This document shows, in pieces, positions 26,671-33,799 of a DNA stretch of 64,000 nucleotides. The translations under genes and the position numbers were made by a program. Source of the DNA: Caldicellulosiruptor owensensis OL (lineage in GTDB: Bacteria > Bacillota > Thermoanaerobacteria > Caldicellulosiruptorales > Caldicellulosiruptoraceae); assembly GCF_000166335.1 (NCBI RefSeq), contig NC_014657.1, forward strand, positions 488,501 through 552,500. Reading direction: 5' to 3'. Position 1 is the stretch's first letter. The number at the start of each line of letters is the position of its first letter. Under the pieces are notes generated by a model. It was not told the DNA's origin, ran no database searches, and worked only from the letters and a program-made list of their open reading frames with translations.

Positions 26671-28518
26671 ATGAACTTGGGGAAGAAGATATATGGAAAG
26701 ATACAGGGCAGAAAAGTAGAAGATTTTTTAGAAAAGATAGCCAACAATATAAATGATTATGTAATAGTTGTTTGGGCGGGGGATGGAACAATATTAGAAT
26801 TTAAAGAAATTGGCGATAAAATACTCGGGTATTTACCTGAGCAAGTAGAAGGTAAAAAGTGGATTGATGTTTTTATTGATGAAAAAGAGAAAGAGGAAAT
26901 GGAGTGGGTTTACAGAAAATTGCTAAATAATGAACAGGTTAGATATTACGTAAATCCTGTGAAAGATGTAAATGGGATAAAAAAGATATTCTTGTGGTAT
27001 AACTCAAGAATAGAAAGTTCAGAAGATGATGAGAAAGTTTTTCTTTCTATTGGTTTCAGTTTAGATGAGATAGAGAGGTTAAATAAAAAAATTCAAAGAT
27101 ATGAAAGAGAGTTTAGTAAGATAAATGAGCAAAGTGAAAGTCTGAAGTTCAAGATATCCAAACAGGATCTTGTTTTGAAGCAAAAAGATGAAATAATAAA
27201 GGATTACAAAAGTAAAATTGAATTTTTGGCTTTTTTTGATGAACTTACAAAACTGCCAAATAAAAATTCACTTATAAGATGGTTAAATTTAAGAGTTAGC
27301 AATGTTGAAAAAGGCAATATTTATTTGATCTTTTTAGAGTTAAGAAATTTAGAAAAATTAAATGTTATGTATGGATATGATATTGTAGACGAATTAATTG
27401 TTCAAATAAGTAGGAAACTTGAAGATATATTAAGCAAAGAAGACAAATTATTCAAGATAGGTTTTGATCGATTTGCTATAATATGCAAAATTGAAAGTAT
27501 TTCTGAGTATATCAAAAATCTGTTGGCTAAATTAGCAGTTGTATATAATATTAACGGCAATTTAATAAGAGTGAATTACAACATAGGAGCAACTCTAATT
27601 GACGATACAAATGACTCTACAACATCCATTTTAAGAAAATGTGATTTGGCTTTGATAAAATCAAAAGAAAAAGGATTAAATGAGTATGAGATATTTAAAC
27701 CTTCTCTGGAGGTCCAAACATTAAAGGAAGGAATAATTGAAAAAGAACTTCGAAATGGAATAGATTTAAATGAATTTATATTACTTTATCAGCCAATAAT
27801 AAATCTGTGCAACGGACAAATTTATGGACTTGAAGTTCTTCTAAGGTGGCATTATTTGAAATCGGTATATATATCACCATTAGAATTTATCCCAATTGCT
27901 GAAAAGTGTGGCTTGATTGTAGATTTGGGAAAGATTGTGTTGAAACAGTCTGTCGAATCAGCTAAAGTATTTAATAGTTATTTCAATGAAGAATTTGTGA
28001 TTTCAGTTAATATTTCGCCGCGACAATTTGTTGATAAAGAATTTATAACCTCAACAATAGAGATATTAGAAAATGAAAAAATTAAGAATCTCAAATTGCA
28101 ATTTGAAATTACAGAAAAGGTAGCAATTGAAAATATTAACTATACTATTGAGGTGATAAACCAACTAAAAAATTACGGTATAACATTTGCCTTGGATGAT
28201 TTTGGGGTGGATTATTCTTCACTGAATTATTTAAGAAAATTGCCTATTGAAGCTGTTAAAATAGATAAGTCCTTTGTACAAGAGACTGAAAATGAGGAGA
28301 CATATTTTGTGGTAGAAACAATAATAAGACTTTGCAAAAAATTAGGGTTGAAAATTGTGGGAGAGGGTGTAGAAACAGAAAATCAATACAAAATATTAAA
28401 CCAGCTTGGATGTGACTACGTTCAAGGATACTTTATAAGTAAGCCATTGTCTTTTGAAGAAATTTTAATAAAATTACAAAATAAAGAAATTTTCAGAGGC
28501 ACCGATGTGGTAAAATAA
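26671..28518 (+). CDS. PAS-GGDEF-EAL protein with decayed GGDEF
   Basis: 615 residues, last gene of the operon. A PAS-like domain (about 20-130), a coiled coil (133-182), a GGDEF-fold domain (about 184-343) and an EAL domain (about 352-605). The cyclase motif is lost: FKIGFDRFAI stands where GGDEF should be. EAL residues are kept: E388 in the altered motif EVL, N447 (NISPRQF), E479 (FEITE), D509/D510 (DDFG), K530 (VKID), E565 (GEGVE) and QGYFISKP. It is therefore probably a cyclic-di-GMP phosphodiesterase, with the GGDEF relic perhaps sensing GTP. No membrane helix. Its place suggests that it is an output of the chemosensory array. Confidence 0.92.
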   Translation: MNLGKKIYGKIQGRKVEDFLEKIANNINDYVIVVWAGDGTILEFKEIGDKILGYLPEQVEGKKWIDVFIDEKEKEEMEWVYRKLLNNEQVRYYVNPVKDVNGIKKIFLWYNSRIESSEDDEKVFLSIGFSLDEIERLNKKIQRYEREFSKINEQSESLKFKISKQDLVLKQKDEIIKDYKSKIEFLAFFDELTKLPNKNSLIRWLNLRVSNVEKGNIYLIFLELRNLEKLNVMYGYDIVDELIVQISRKLEDILSKEDKLFKIGFDRFAIICKIESISEYIKNLLAKLAVVYNINGNLIRVNYNIGATLIDDTNDSTTSILRKCDLALIKSKEKGLNEYEIFKPSLEVQTLKEGIIEKELRNGIDLNEFILLYQPIINLCNGQIYGLEVLLRWHYLKSVYISPLEFIPIAEKCGLIVDLGKIVLKQSVESAKVFNSYFNEEFVISVNISPRQFVDKEFITSTIEILENEKIKNLKLQFEITEKVAIENINYTIEVINQLKNYGITFALDDFGVDYSSLNYLRKLPIEAVKIDKSFVQETENEETYFVVETIIRLCKKLGLKIVGEGVETENQYKILNQLGCDYVQGYFISKPLSFEEILIKLQNKEIFRGTDVVK

Positions 28519-28538
28519 ATAATAAGGTGCCTTTTTGT
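28497..28538 (+). terminator. Terminator of the chemosensory operon
   Basis: aggcacc (28497-28503) pairs with ggtgcct (28526-28532), followed by a T-rich run. The first arm lies inside the last codons of the preceding gene. Confidence 0.7.
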
Positions 28539-28585
28539 TTTTTTCAATTCAATAGGCCTTCAATGAAAAGGAGAGGATTTTAATT

Positions 28586-29212
28586 ATGATTTTTAAAGAT
28601 AGGATTGATGCTGGAGAGAAGTTAAGCGAAAAATTAGGTTCATTTAAGGAAAGACAGGATACTATACTTTTTGCAGTTCCAAGAGGTGGTGTGATTGTAG
28701 CAAAAGTAATTGCAGATAGACTCGAAATTCCTCTGGACATTGTTCTTGCTAAAAAGATAGGTGCTCCTTTTAATAAAGAATTTGCTATTGCTGCAGTGGA
28801 TATAAATGGAGATGTGGTTTTGAATAATGAATATATAGAGTATTTCTCCATGAAGGATGAATATATACAACACCAGAAGAAAAGGGTCTTGGAGAGTTTA
28901 AAAGACCAAATGATTATGTACAGAGGCTCTGTTGAGTATAAAAGTTTGAAAAACAAAGTGGCAATAATAGTAGATGATGGAATTGCAACAGGTACAACAA
29001 CAAAAGCATGCATAAGGTTTCTTTCGAAGCTAAATCCGAAAGAAATATATGTTGCAACACCTGTAATTGCACCTTCAACGTTAGAAGAGCTGCAAAAAGA
29101 ATGTAATGGTATTTTTTATATTGTAAGCACAGAGCCATTTTGGGCAGTTGGACAGTTTTACTCTGACTTTTCACAGGTATCTGATGAAGATATAAAGAAA
29201 ATACTTGGCTAA
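28586..29212 (+). CDS. Phosphoribosyltransferase-fold protein
   Basis: 208 residues with the type I PRTase PRPP loop VAIIVDDGIATGTTTKA near residues 128-144 and an N-terminal PRGGV...K segment (VPRGGVIVAKVIADRL). These match the broad family of putative phosphoribosyltransferases of unknown substrate, some of which are fused to dienelactone hydrolases. AAAGGAGAGG lies upstream of the ATG. It may be independent of the trio that follows, since a possible promoter lies in the 96-base gap. Confidence 0.86.
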   Translation: MIFKDRIDAGEKLSEKLGSFKERQDTILFAVPRGGVIVAKVIADRLEIPLDIVLAKKIGAPFNKEFAIAAVDINGDVVLNNEYIEYFSMKDEYIQHQKKRVLESLKDQMIMYRGSVEYKSLKNKVAIIVDDGIATGTTTKACIRFLSKLNPKEIYVATPVIAPSTLEELQKECNGIFYIVSTEPFWAVGQFYSDFSQVSDEDIKKILG

Positions 29213-29242
29213 AATTTTTTAGTAACTGTGTGCACAAAAATG

Positions 29243-29271
29243 TTAACATGAAAAGGTTTTTGTGATAATAT
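29243..29271 (+). promoter_or_regulatory. Possible promoter of the HTH trio
   Basis: TTAACA (29243-29248), 17 bases, TAATAT (29266-29271), with a TGTGATAATATAAA context. A moderate match only. Confidence 0.35.
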
Positions 29272-29308
29272 AAAAATCAAACAAACAGCAATTGAGTGTG
29301 ATGAAAAA

Positions 29309-29833
29309 ATGGATTTTTACAGAGTTGGTGATAAGGTTATAAGTCTTCAAAAAATAATAGATGAGGTTAAAAAGATACTAGACCTTCGTCAAAAAGGATT
29401 TTCGCAGATTGAGGTTGCCGAAAAGCTGAAAATAGATAGGTCTTTTATCTCAAAGATTGAAGGGCTTGGAGAAGTACGCAAGGGCAAAAATATTGCTGCA
29501 ATCGGATTTCCTGTAAAAAACAAGCATGAGGTAGAGCAGGTATTGAAGAGCTATGGAATAAATTACTATCTTTTAATGACAGAAGAAGAAAGAAATAGTT
29601 TTATAAACTCCCTTTCTGCTGCTCAGCTTTTGAATATCATGGGTGAATATATAAATAATTTTAAAATGTTTGACATTGTAATTGCCATGGGTTCGGACTT
29701 TAGACTAAACTGGTTCAAAGCTTTTCTTGATTGTGAGGTCATTACAATACCTCTGGGAAAATCTCCGCTCAAATATGATGTTGAAGTTGATGTTGAAGAG
29801 CTGAAGAGAATTTTAGATTCTATTGTGGAGTAG
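29309..29833 (+). CDS. HTH protein, first gene of an uncharacterised trio
   Basis: 174 residues. A helix-turn-helix lies at about 28-53 (QKGFSQIEVAEKLKIDRSFISKI). The rest (about 60-174) is an alpha/beta domain I do not recognise, with NIAAIGFPVKN, DIVIAMGSDFRL and a late VITIPLGKSPLKY. It looks like a regulator with a ligand or Rossmann-like domain rather than a plain XRE protein. It is followed 25 bases later by the dehydrogenase-like gene, so it probably controls this trio. Confidence 0.75.
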   Translation: MDFYRVGDKVISLQKIIDEVKKILDLRQKGFSQIEVAEKLKIDRSFISKIEGLGEVRKGKNIAAIGFPVKNKHEVEQVLKSYGINYYLLMTEEERNSFINSLSAAQLLNIMGEYINNFKMFDIVIAMGSDFRLNWFKAFLDCEVITIPLGKSPLKYDVEVDVEELKRILDSIVE

Positions 29834-29858
29834 AAGAAAGAAAAGGAGATGTTTTTGC

Positions 29859-30770
29859 ATGAAAAGGGTAGTGAGTGTCAGCATCGGTTCGAGTAAGAGA
29901 AACCACAAAACAAAAGCTAAAATAATGGGTATTGAGTTTGAAATTGAGAGAATAGGAACTGATGGAGATATAAAAAAGGCAATTGAAATTATAAAGTCTT
30001 TAGATGGGAAGATAGATGCTTTTGGCATGGGTGGGATTGATATTGTACTTTACGGCGGAGGAAAAAATTATATTATAAGAGAAGCTATTCCTATAAAAAA
30101 TGCTGCTCAAAAAACCCCTCTTGTTGATGGCACAGGTGCTAAAAATACCTTTGAAAAATGGGTTATAAAATATTTACAGGAAAAAAATGTAATAGATTTC
30201 AAAGGAAAAACTGCACTTGTTGTATGTGCACTTGATAGATATAAACTTGCAGAGGGACTATATGAGGCTGGATGCAAGCTTTTGCTTGGTGATGCCCTGT
30301 TTGCCTTAGGAATTCCACTTATGATAAAGAGTCTCAGGGTGTTTTACTATCTTGCAGCTATGCTTGTCCCATTGATAATAAAATTACCATTTAGCATGTT
30401 GTATCCCAATGATGATAAAAAAGAAGAAAACCCTAAAAAGCTTAGAAAGTATTGGAAATATTTTGAAATAGCAGACATCATTGCGGGAGATTATAAATAC
30501 ATTCAAAAGTATATGCCAGATAGTTTGGAAGGGAAGATAATCATCACAAATACCATTACAAAAGAGGATGTTGAAGAGCTTAAAAGAAGAAAGCTAAAGA
30601 TGCTTGTTACTACAACACCTGAATTTGAGGGAAGATCTTTTGGAACAAATGTTGTTGAGGCTATTTTAGTTGCTCTGACAGGCAAAAAATTGGAAGACAT
30701 GAGTCAAGAAGAGATAGAAAAGCTTATAAAAGAGATTGATTTTAGGCCCAGGATAGAAATATTCTATTAG
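29859..30770 (+). CDS. Protein resembling those labelled quinate 5-dehydrogenase, function unproven
   Basis: 303 residues from ATG 29859, ten bases after AAAGGAG. The N-terminus VVSVSIGSSKRNHKTKAKI and the block GKIDAFGMGGIDIVLYGGGKNY are distinctive. A Rossmann-like stretch KGKTALVVCALDRYKLAEGLYEAGCK follows. One hydrophobic segment (about 155-180) could touch the membrane. From memory, close relatives in anaerobic Firmicutes carry the label quinate 5-dehydrogenase, but I see no clear cofactor fingerprint and no quinate pathway genes nearby. Treat the activity as unknown. Middle gene of the trio. Confidence 0.65.
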   Translation: MKRVVSVSIGSSKRNHKTKAKIMGIEFEIERIGTDGDIKKAIEIIKSLDGKIDAFGMGGIDIVLYGGGKNYIIREAIPIKNAAQKTPLVDGTGAKNTFEKWVIKYLQEKNVIDFKGKTALVVCALDRYKLAEGLYEAGCKLLLGDALFALGIPLMIKSLRVFYYLAAMLVPLIIKLPFSMLYPNDDKKEENPKKLRKYWKYFEIADIIAGDYKYIQKYMPDSLEGKIIITNTITKEDVEELKRRKLKMLVTTTPEFEGRSFGTNVVEAILVALTGKKLEDMSQEEIEKLIKEIDFRPRIEIFY

Positions 30771-30789
30771 TAGAAGATATTTTCTTGGG

Positions 30790-31659
30790 TTGATAAAAAT
30801 TTATACTATTACTTTTGTGTTAGAAGATGAAAGTAGAATTTTTCTTCCAGAATATGTAAAGTTTTTACCTCTATTCTTAAGAAAATTTCTGGTTGCAAAT
30901 TCACAACCTAAATTTGAAGAGTATATAAGGCTAATTAATGGAATAGAAATGAAATTAGAATTTTTTATATTTCCAAAGACAGCAAATCTTTCAAAAAGTC
31001 ATAAAAAGATAAAATTGGTTATTGACCAGCAAAGAAGAGGAAGAGTAATACACTTTGATTGGGCATATGAAGAAAATGTTCACATTAATTGTTTTATTGC
31101 ATATTATATTGTAAGAGAAATATTAAAAAAGTACGGTCAACGTTTAAAAAATAGAAAAATAGGAATAATTGGGCTTGAAAAAGCTAAAAAAAATGGACTT
31201 TTATATGAGCTTGCAGAAAATACAGATATTCTTTATACTTCCTTTGATTCATTTCAAGAGACAAAAATAGCTGATGAACTTTTGGGAGAGTTCGGAACAG
31301 TTACAATAAACTGCTGGGAAGAAGAGAAATTGTTTGAAAATGTGGATATAGTGTTTGTGTTCAGAGAGTTAGATAAGACAGCTTATGAGTTAAAAAGAGG
31401 GATAGTGTGCTATCCTGAAAAGGGTGTGGTAGAAGATTTTGAATTTTTGAAAAAGTCTTTTTTTCTTTCTGAGATTTGTGTTGATTTTCTTCCTCTGAAA
31501 GATATATGTATATATAACGTGACACCCTTTATCAATTTGCCTATTAACATGGTTGAAATCATTTGTGAAAAGCTTCTTTTTACAACCATAAATAGTTTTT
31601 CAGATGCCAAAAAAGTCTTTACAAAAGACCTCTTTGATGTTAAAATAAAGCTCAAGTAA
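30790..31659 (+). CDS. Hypothetical protein with Rossmann-like core, third gene of trio
   Basis: 289 residues from TTG 30790, 19 bases after the previous stop; the ribosome site is poor. An N-terminal alpha/beta domain is followed by a stretch that looks like a nucleotide-binding fold (KNRKIGIIGLEKAKKNGLLYELAE near 118-141) and VDIVFVFRELDKTAYELKRG. The C-terminal SPINM-like FINLPINMVEIICEKLL segment recalls enzymes of shikimate-dehydrogenase shape, but that is only a resemblance. I do not recognise the family. It is very probably co-transcribed with the two preceding genes. Confidence 0.6.
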   Translation: MIKIYTITFVLEDESRIFLPEYVKFLPLFLRKFLVANSQPKFEEYIRLINGIEMKLEFFIFPKTANLSKSHKKIKLVIDQQRRGRVIHFDWAYEENVHINCFIAYYIVREILKKYGQRLKNRKIGIIGLEKAKKNGLLYELAENTDILYTSFDSFQETKIADELLGEFGTVTINCWEEEKLFENVDIVFVFRELDKTAYELKRGIVCYPEKGVVEDFEFLKKSFFLSEICVDFLPLKDICIYNVTPFINLPINMVEIICEKLLFTTINSFSDAKKVFTKDLFDVKIKLK

Positions 31660-31690
31660 TATGAAAAATTTAATATTTTCGAAGTGGTCA

Positions 31691-31716
31691 GAAAAGAGCG
31701 CTCAAAAGCTCTTTTC
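31691..31716 (+). terminator. Hairpin after the trio
   Basis: gaaaagagc / gctcttttc perfect stem with an eight-base loop, just after the trio and before the riboswitch. There is no T run on the plus strand, so termination is possible but not certain. Confidence 0.4.
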
Positions 31717-31809
31717 GGGCCTGGGAATTTTCCCAGGCAGCAGGGATGAAAAAATCCTGCGGGACCCATGTTTTTACACAAAACATGAGTCTTGGCAGGA
31801 TTTTTTTAT
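31715..31809 (+). promoter_or_regulatory. Candidate NiCo (czcD-type) riboswitch with terminator
   Basis: A leader with three hairpins and the conserved-looking junctions CAGGCAGC and GCGGGAC: cctggg/cccagg, then gcagg...cctgc, then catgtttt/aaaacatg, ending in cttggcagga and a seven-T run. The sequence atcctgc can pair either within the second hairpin or with gcaggat (31796-31802) to make a terminator. These junctions match what I recall of the nickel/cobalt riboswitch class, and the next gene is a CDF metal exporter, its usual target. Confidence 0.65.
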
Positions 31810-31855
31810 TGTTTTAATAGTGTTGGCAAAGAAGCTTATGATGAAAGGAGTTTTA

Positions 31856-31906
31856 ATGAAGAAATATGGAAAAGCAGAGTGCGGCACTTTTATCAGTTTT
31901 TTCTAA
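31856..31906 (+). other. 16-codon frame overlapping the CDF start
   Basis: ATG 31856 is five bases after AAAGGAG and reads MKKYGKAECGTFISFF then TAA. It overlaps the CDF start (31866) in another frame. Either a leader peptide coupled to CDF translation or the remains of the original CDF start after a one-base change. Confidence 0.3.
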
Positions 31907-32723
31907 TACAGCCCTGGTTTTATTCAAACTTATTGCAGGTAGCATTATGGGGTCTGTATCTGTTATCTCTGAGGCAATTCACTCTGGTATTGATCTTTTG
32001 GCAAGCTTGGTAGCATATTTTTCTATAAAGCAGGCCAGAAAACCAGCAGATACTGATCATCCTTTTGGTCATGGAAAGTTTGAAAATGTTTCTGGTGCAT
32101 TTGAAGCGATATTAATATTTTTGGCAGCAGCAATGATTATTTATGAGGCAGTGAAGAAAATTTTTGAAGGTGCAGAGGTTGAAAAAATAGAGGCAGGACT
32201 TGTAGTGATGTTAATTTCAGCTATTGTGAATCTCTTTATATCAACAAAACTTTTCAGGGTGGCGAAAAGGACAGAGTCCGTAGCTTTAGAGGCAGATGCC
32301 ATGCATCTTTTTACAGATGTGTTTACTTCGTTTGGGGTGTTTTTAGGGCTTGTTGCAATAAAACTTACACATGTGTACATTATAGACCCGATAATTGCTA
32401 TCATTGTTGCTCTTATGATAATAAAAGCATCTGTTGATTTAACCAAAAAAGCTCTGTGTGACCTTGTTGACAAAAGTCTTCCTCAAAACGAGATTGATAT
32501 AATTGAGAATATAATAAAAAGATATTCCCAGGTTACAAGCTTTCACAAGCTCAGAACCAGGAAAAGTGGAGATAGGCGCGAGATTGATGTTCACATTAGA
32601 ATGGAAAATTCAACTACTTTAATCGATGCTCACAACCTCTGTAACCAGATAGAAAAGGATATAAAATCAGTTCTGCCAAATTCGTATATTACAATCCACA
32701 TTGAACCTGAGAATGAGGAGTAG
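31866..32723 (+). CDS. CDF-family divalent metal exporter
   Basis: 285 residues. Cation diffusion facilitators exchange cytoplasmic Zn, Co, Ni or similar ions for protons. Four to six membrane segments fill the first 200 residues. Metal-site motifs appear in SEAIHSGIDLLAS and EADAMHLFTDVFTS (HxxxD). The last 85 residues are the cytoplasmic dimerisation domain (REIDVHIRMENS, ITIHIEPE). The AAAGGAG site is 15 bases from this ATG, which is too far, so the true start may differ. Together with the candidate NiCo riboswitch upstream, nickel or cobalt efflux is likely. Confidence 0.92.
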   Translation: MEKQSAALLSVFSNTALVLFKLIAGSIMGSVSVISEAIHSGIDLLASLVAYFSIKQARKPADTDHPFGHGKFENVSGAFEAILIFLAAAMIIYEAVKKIFEGAEVEKIEAGLVVMLISAIVNLFISTKLFRVAKRTESVALEADAMHLFTDVFTSFGVFLGLVAIKLTHVYIIDPIIAIIVALMIIKASVDLTKKALCDLVDKSLPQNEIDIIENIIKRYSQVTSFHKLRTRKSGDRREIDVHIRMENSTTLIDAHNLCNQIEKDIKSVLPNSYITIHIEPENEE

Positions 32724-32745
32724 GTAGAGTCACAAAAACTCTATA

Positions 32746-32774
32746 TTGAAATCTACTGTGTTCGATGATATAAT
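32746..32774 (+). promoter_or_regulatory. Promoter of the fluoride-response operon
   Basis: TTGAAA, exactly 17 bases, TATAAT. The expected RNA start is just before the fluoride aptamer. Confidence 0.8.
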
Positions 32775-32779
32775 TGTAA

Positions 32780-32866
32780 AAGGCGATGGAGTCCGCCGTA
32801 CAAATGCCAATGATGGCTGATGACTCCTACAGATGCTGCAAAAGGGCAACATCTGTAGGAGTTTTT
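32780..32866 (+). promoter_or_regulatory. Fluoride riboswitch with intrinsic terminator
   Basis: The crcB-motif blocks AAGGCGATGGAGTCCGCC and GGCTGATGACTCCT occur in order with the short connecting stem. The 3' part of the aptamer overlaps a long terminator: gactcctacagatg (32822-32835) pairs with catctgtaggagt (32850-32862), then T5. Fluoride binding should block the terminator and turn on the two channel genes downstream. Confidence 0.93.
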
Positions 32867-32926
32867 GTATTTTATAGGCCTAATTTCCTGCTGACTACTT
32901 TGATTTTACTGAAGGAGGCGCTGGTT

Positions 32927-33325
32927 ATGAAAAACATTGTTGCAATTGCTATTGGAGCTTTTTGTGGTGCTGTTTGTAGATTTTTTATATCTCAGCTGAA
33001 CCTTGGCAGTTTTCCTTTTGCAACACTTTTTATAAACGTTGTTGGCAGTTTTGTTTTATGCTTTGTTGCAGAGATAACGGTAGAACACCTAAAGATTTCA
33101 ACTGCCTTAAGACACATGATAACAACAGGTTTTATAAGCAGCTTTACGACCTTTTCTACATTTGCACTTGAAATTGTGAGGTTTTTAATGAAAGGAGAAT
33201 TTACAGTTGCGATTGCCTATCCTCTTTTATCCATTGTACTTGGGCTTTTAGCTTCAATTTTTGGCTTTGAACTTGCAAGAGCTATTTCAGAAAGACAGCA
33301 AAAAGAGGAGTATGAGGTAGCATGA
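32927..33325 (+). CDS. crcB: Fluoride channel subunit (Fluc/CrcB), first of a pair
   Basis: 132 residues from ATG 32927, eight bases after AAGGAGG; longer readings would run through the riboswitch. Four membrane helices. Family marks are GAFCGAVCRFFIS, TLFINVVGSFVLCF and GFISSFTTFSTFALE, including the Asn and the Phe/Thr track that line the fluoride pore. Fluc channels let fluoride leak out of the cell. It overlaps the second subunit gene by four bases (ATGA), so the two may form a heterodimer. Confidence 0.96.
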   Translation: MKNIVAIAIGAFCGAVCRFFISQLNLGSFPFATLFINVVGSFVLCFVAEITVEHLKISTALRHMITTGFISSFTTFSTFALEIVRFLMKGEFTVAIAYPLLSIVLGLLASIFGFELARAISERQQKEEYEVA

Positions 33326-33678
33326 ACTATCTCATTGTTGGAATTGGTGGAGTAATTGGAGCAATCTTGAGATATACAATTGGAAAAATATTTAGAGAAG
33401 TAATGGACAGAGACCATCCTGTTTCTACATTATTTATAAACGTGATTGGGAGTTTTTTAATAGGATATTTGTCAACAAAACATCTTTCGGGTGAATACAA
33501 ACTTTTTCTGATGACTGGTCTTCTTGGGGGATTTACAACATACTCTACATTTATGCTTGAAACATCAAGGTATATAAAGAGAGAAAAACATATGAAAGCT
33601 TTTATTTATGTATTTATTTCTATCATCTTTGGAATACTCGCGGCTGGTGTGGGTATTTGGATAGCAAACTTTATATAA
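33322..33678 (+). CDS. crcB: Fluoride channel subunit (Fluc/CrcB), second of a pair
   Basis: 118 residues, four membrane helices, with GGVIGAILRYTIG, TLFINVIGSFLIGY and MTGLLGGFTTYSTFMLE. It starts inside the stop codon of the first crcB gene, giving coupled, near-equal synthesis. Paired short Fluc genes are known in Firmicutes and can form heteromers. Under the fluoride riboswitch at 32780. Confidence 0.96.
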   Translation: MNYLIVGIGGVIGAILRYTIGKIFREVMDRDHPVSTLFINVIGSFLIGYLSTKHLSGEYKLFLMTGLLGGFTTYSTFMLETSRYIKREKHMKAFIYVFISIIFGILAAGVGIWIANFI

Positions 33679-33718
33679 ATGATTGTTATATCCTGATTAT
33701 TTTTTTTGGGTCTTTCAC

Positions 33719-33748
33719 TTGAAACCCCAAATTGAATTAATATATAAT
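33719..33748 (+). promoter_or_regulatory. Promoter of hisS-aspS
   Basis: TTGAAA (33719-33724), 18 bases, TATAAT (33743-33748). The leader to hisS is only about 45 bases, too short for a T-box. Confidence 0.6.
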
Positions 33749-33799
33749 TTAAATATTGCAAATTCTAATCTTTTAATTATTTTGAGGAGAGAGTAGGAA

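Noticed and set aside
28549-29013. 154-codon minus-strand frame
   Set aside because: Antisense to the phosphoribosyltransferase gene, whose PRPP loop is clear.
31661-31906. 81-codon plus-strand frame across the leader of the CDF gene
   Set aside because: It runs through the riboswitch and terminator hairpins; only its last 16 codons have a ribosome site and those are noted separately.
32786-32926. N-terminal extension of the first crcB gene
   Set aside because: It would translate the fluoride riboswitch; the ATG at 32927 has a proper ribosome site and family start.
33679-33799. T-box leader before hisS
   Set aside because: The leader after the promoter is only about 45 bases and lacks T-box sequence; the gap before proS is also too short.
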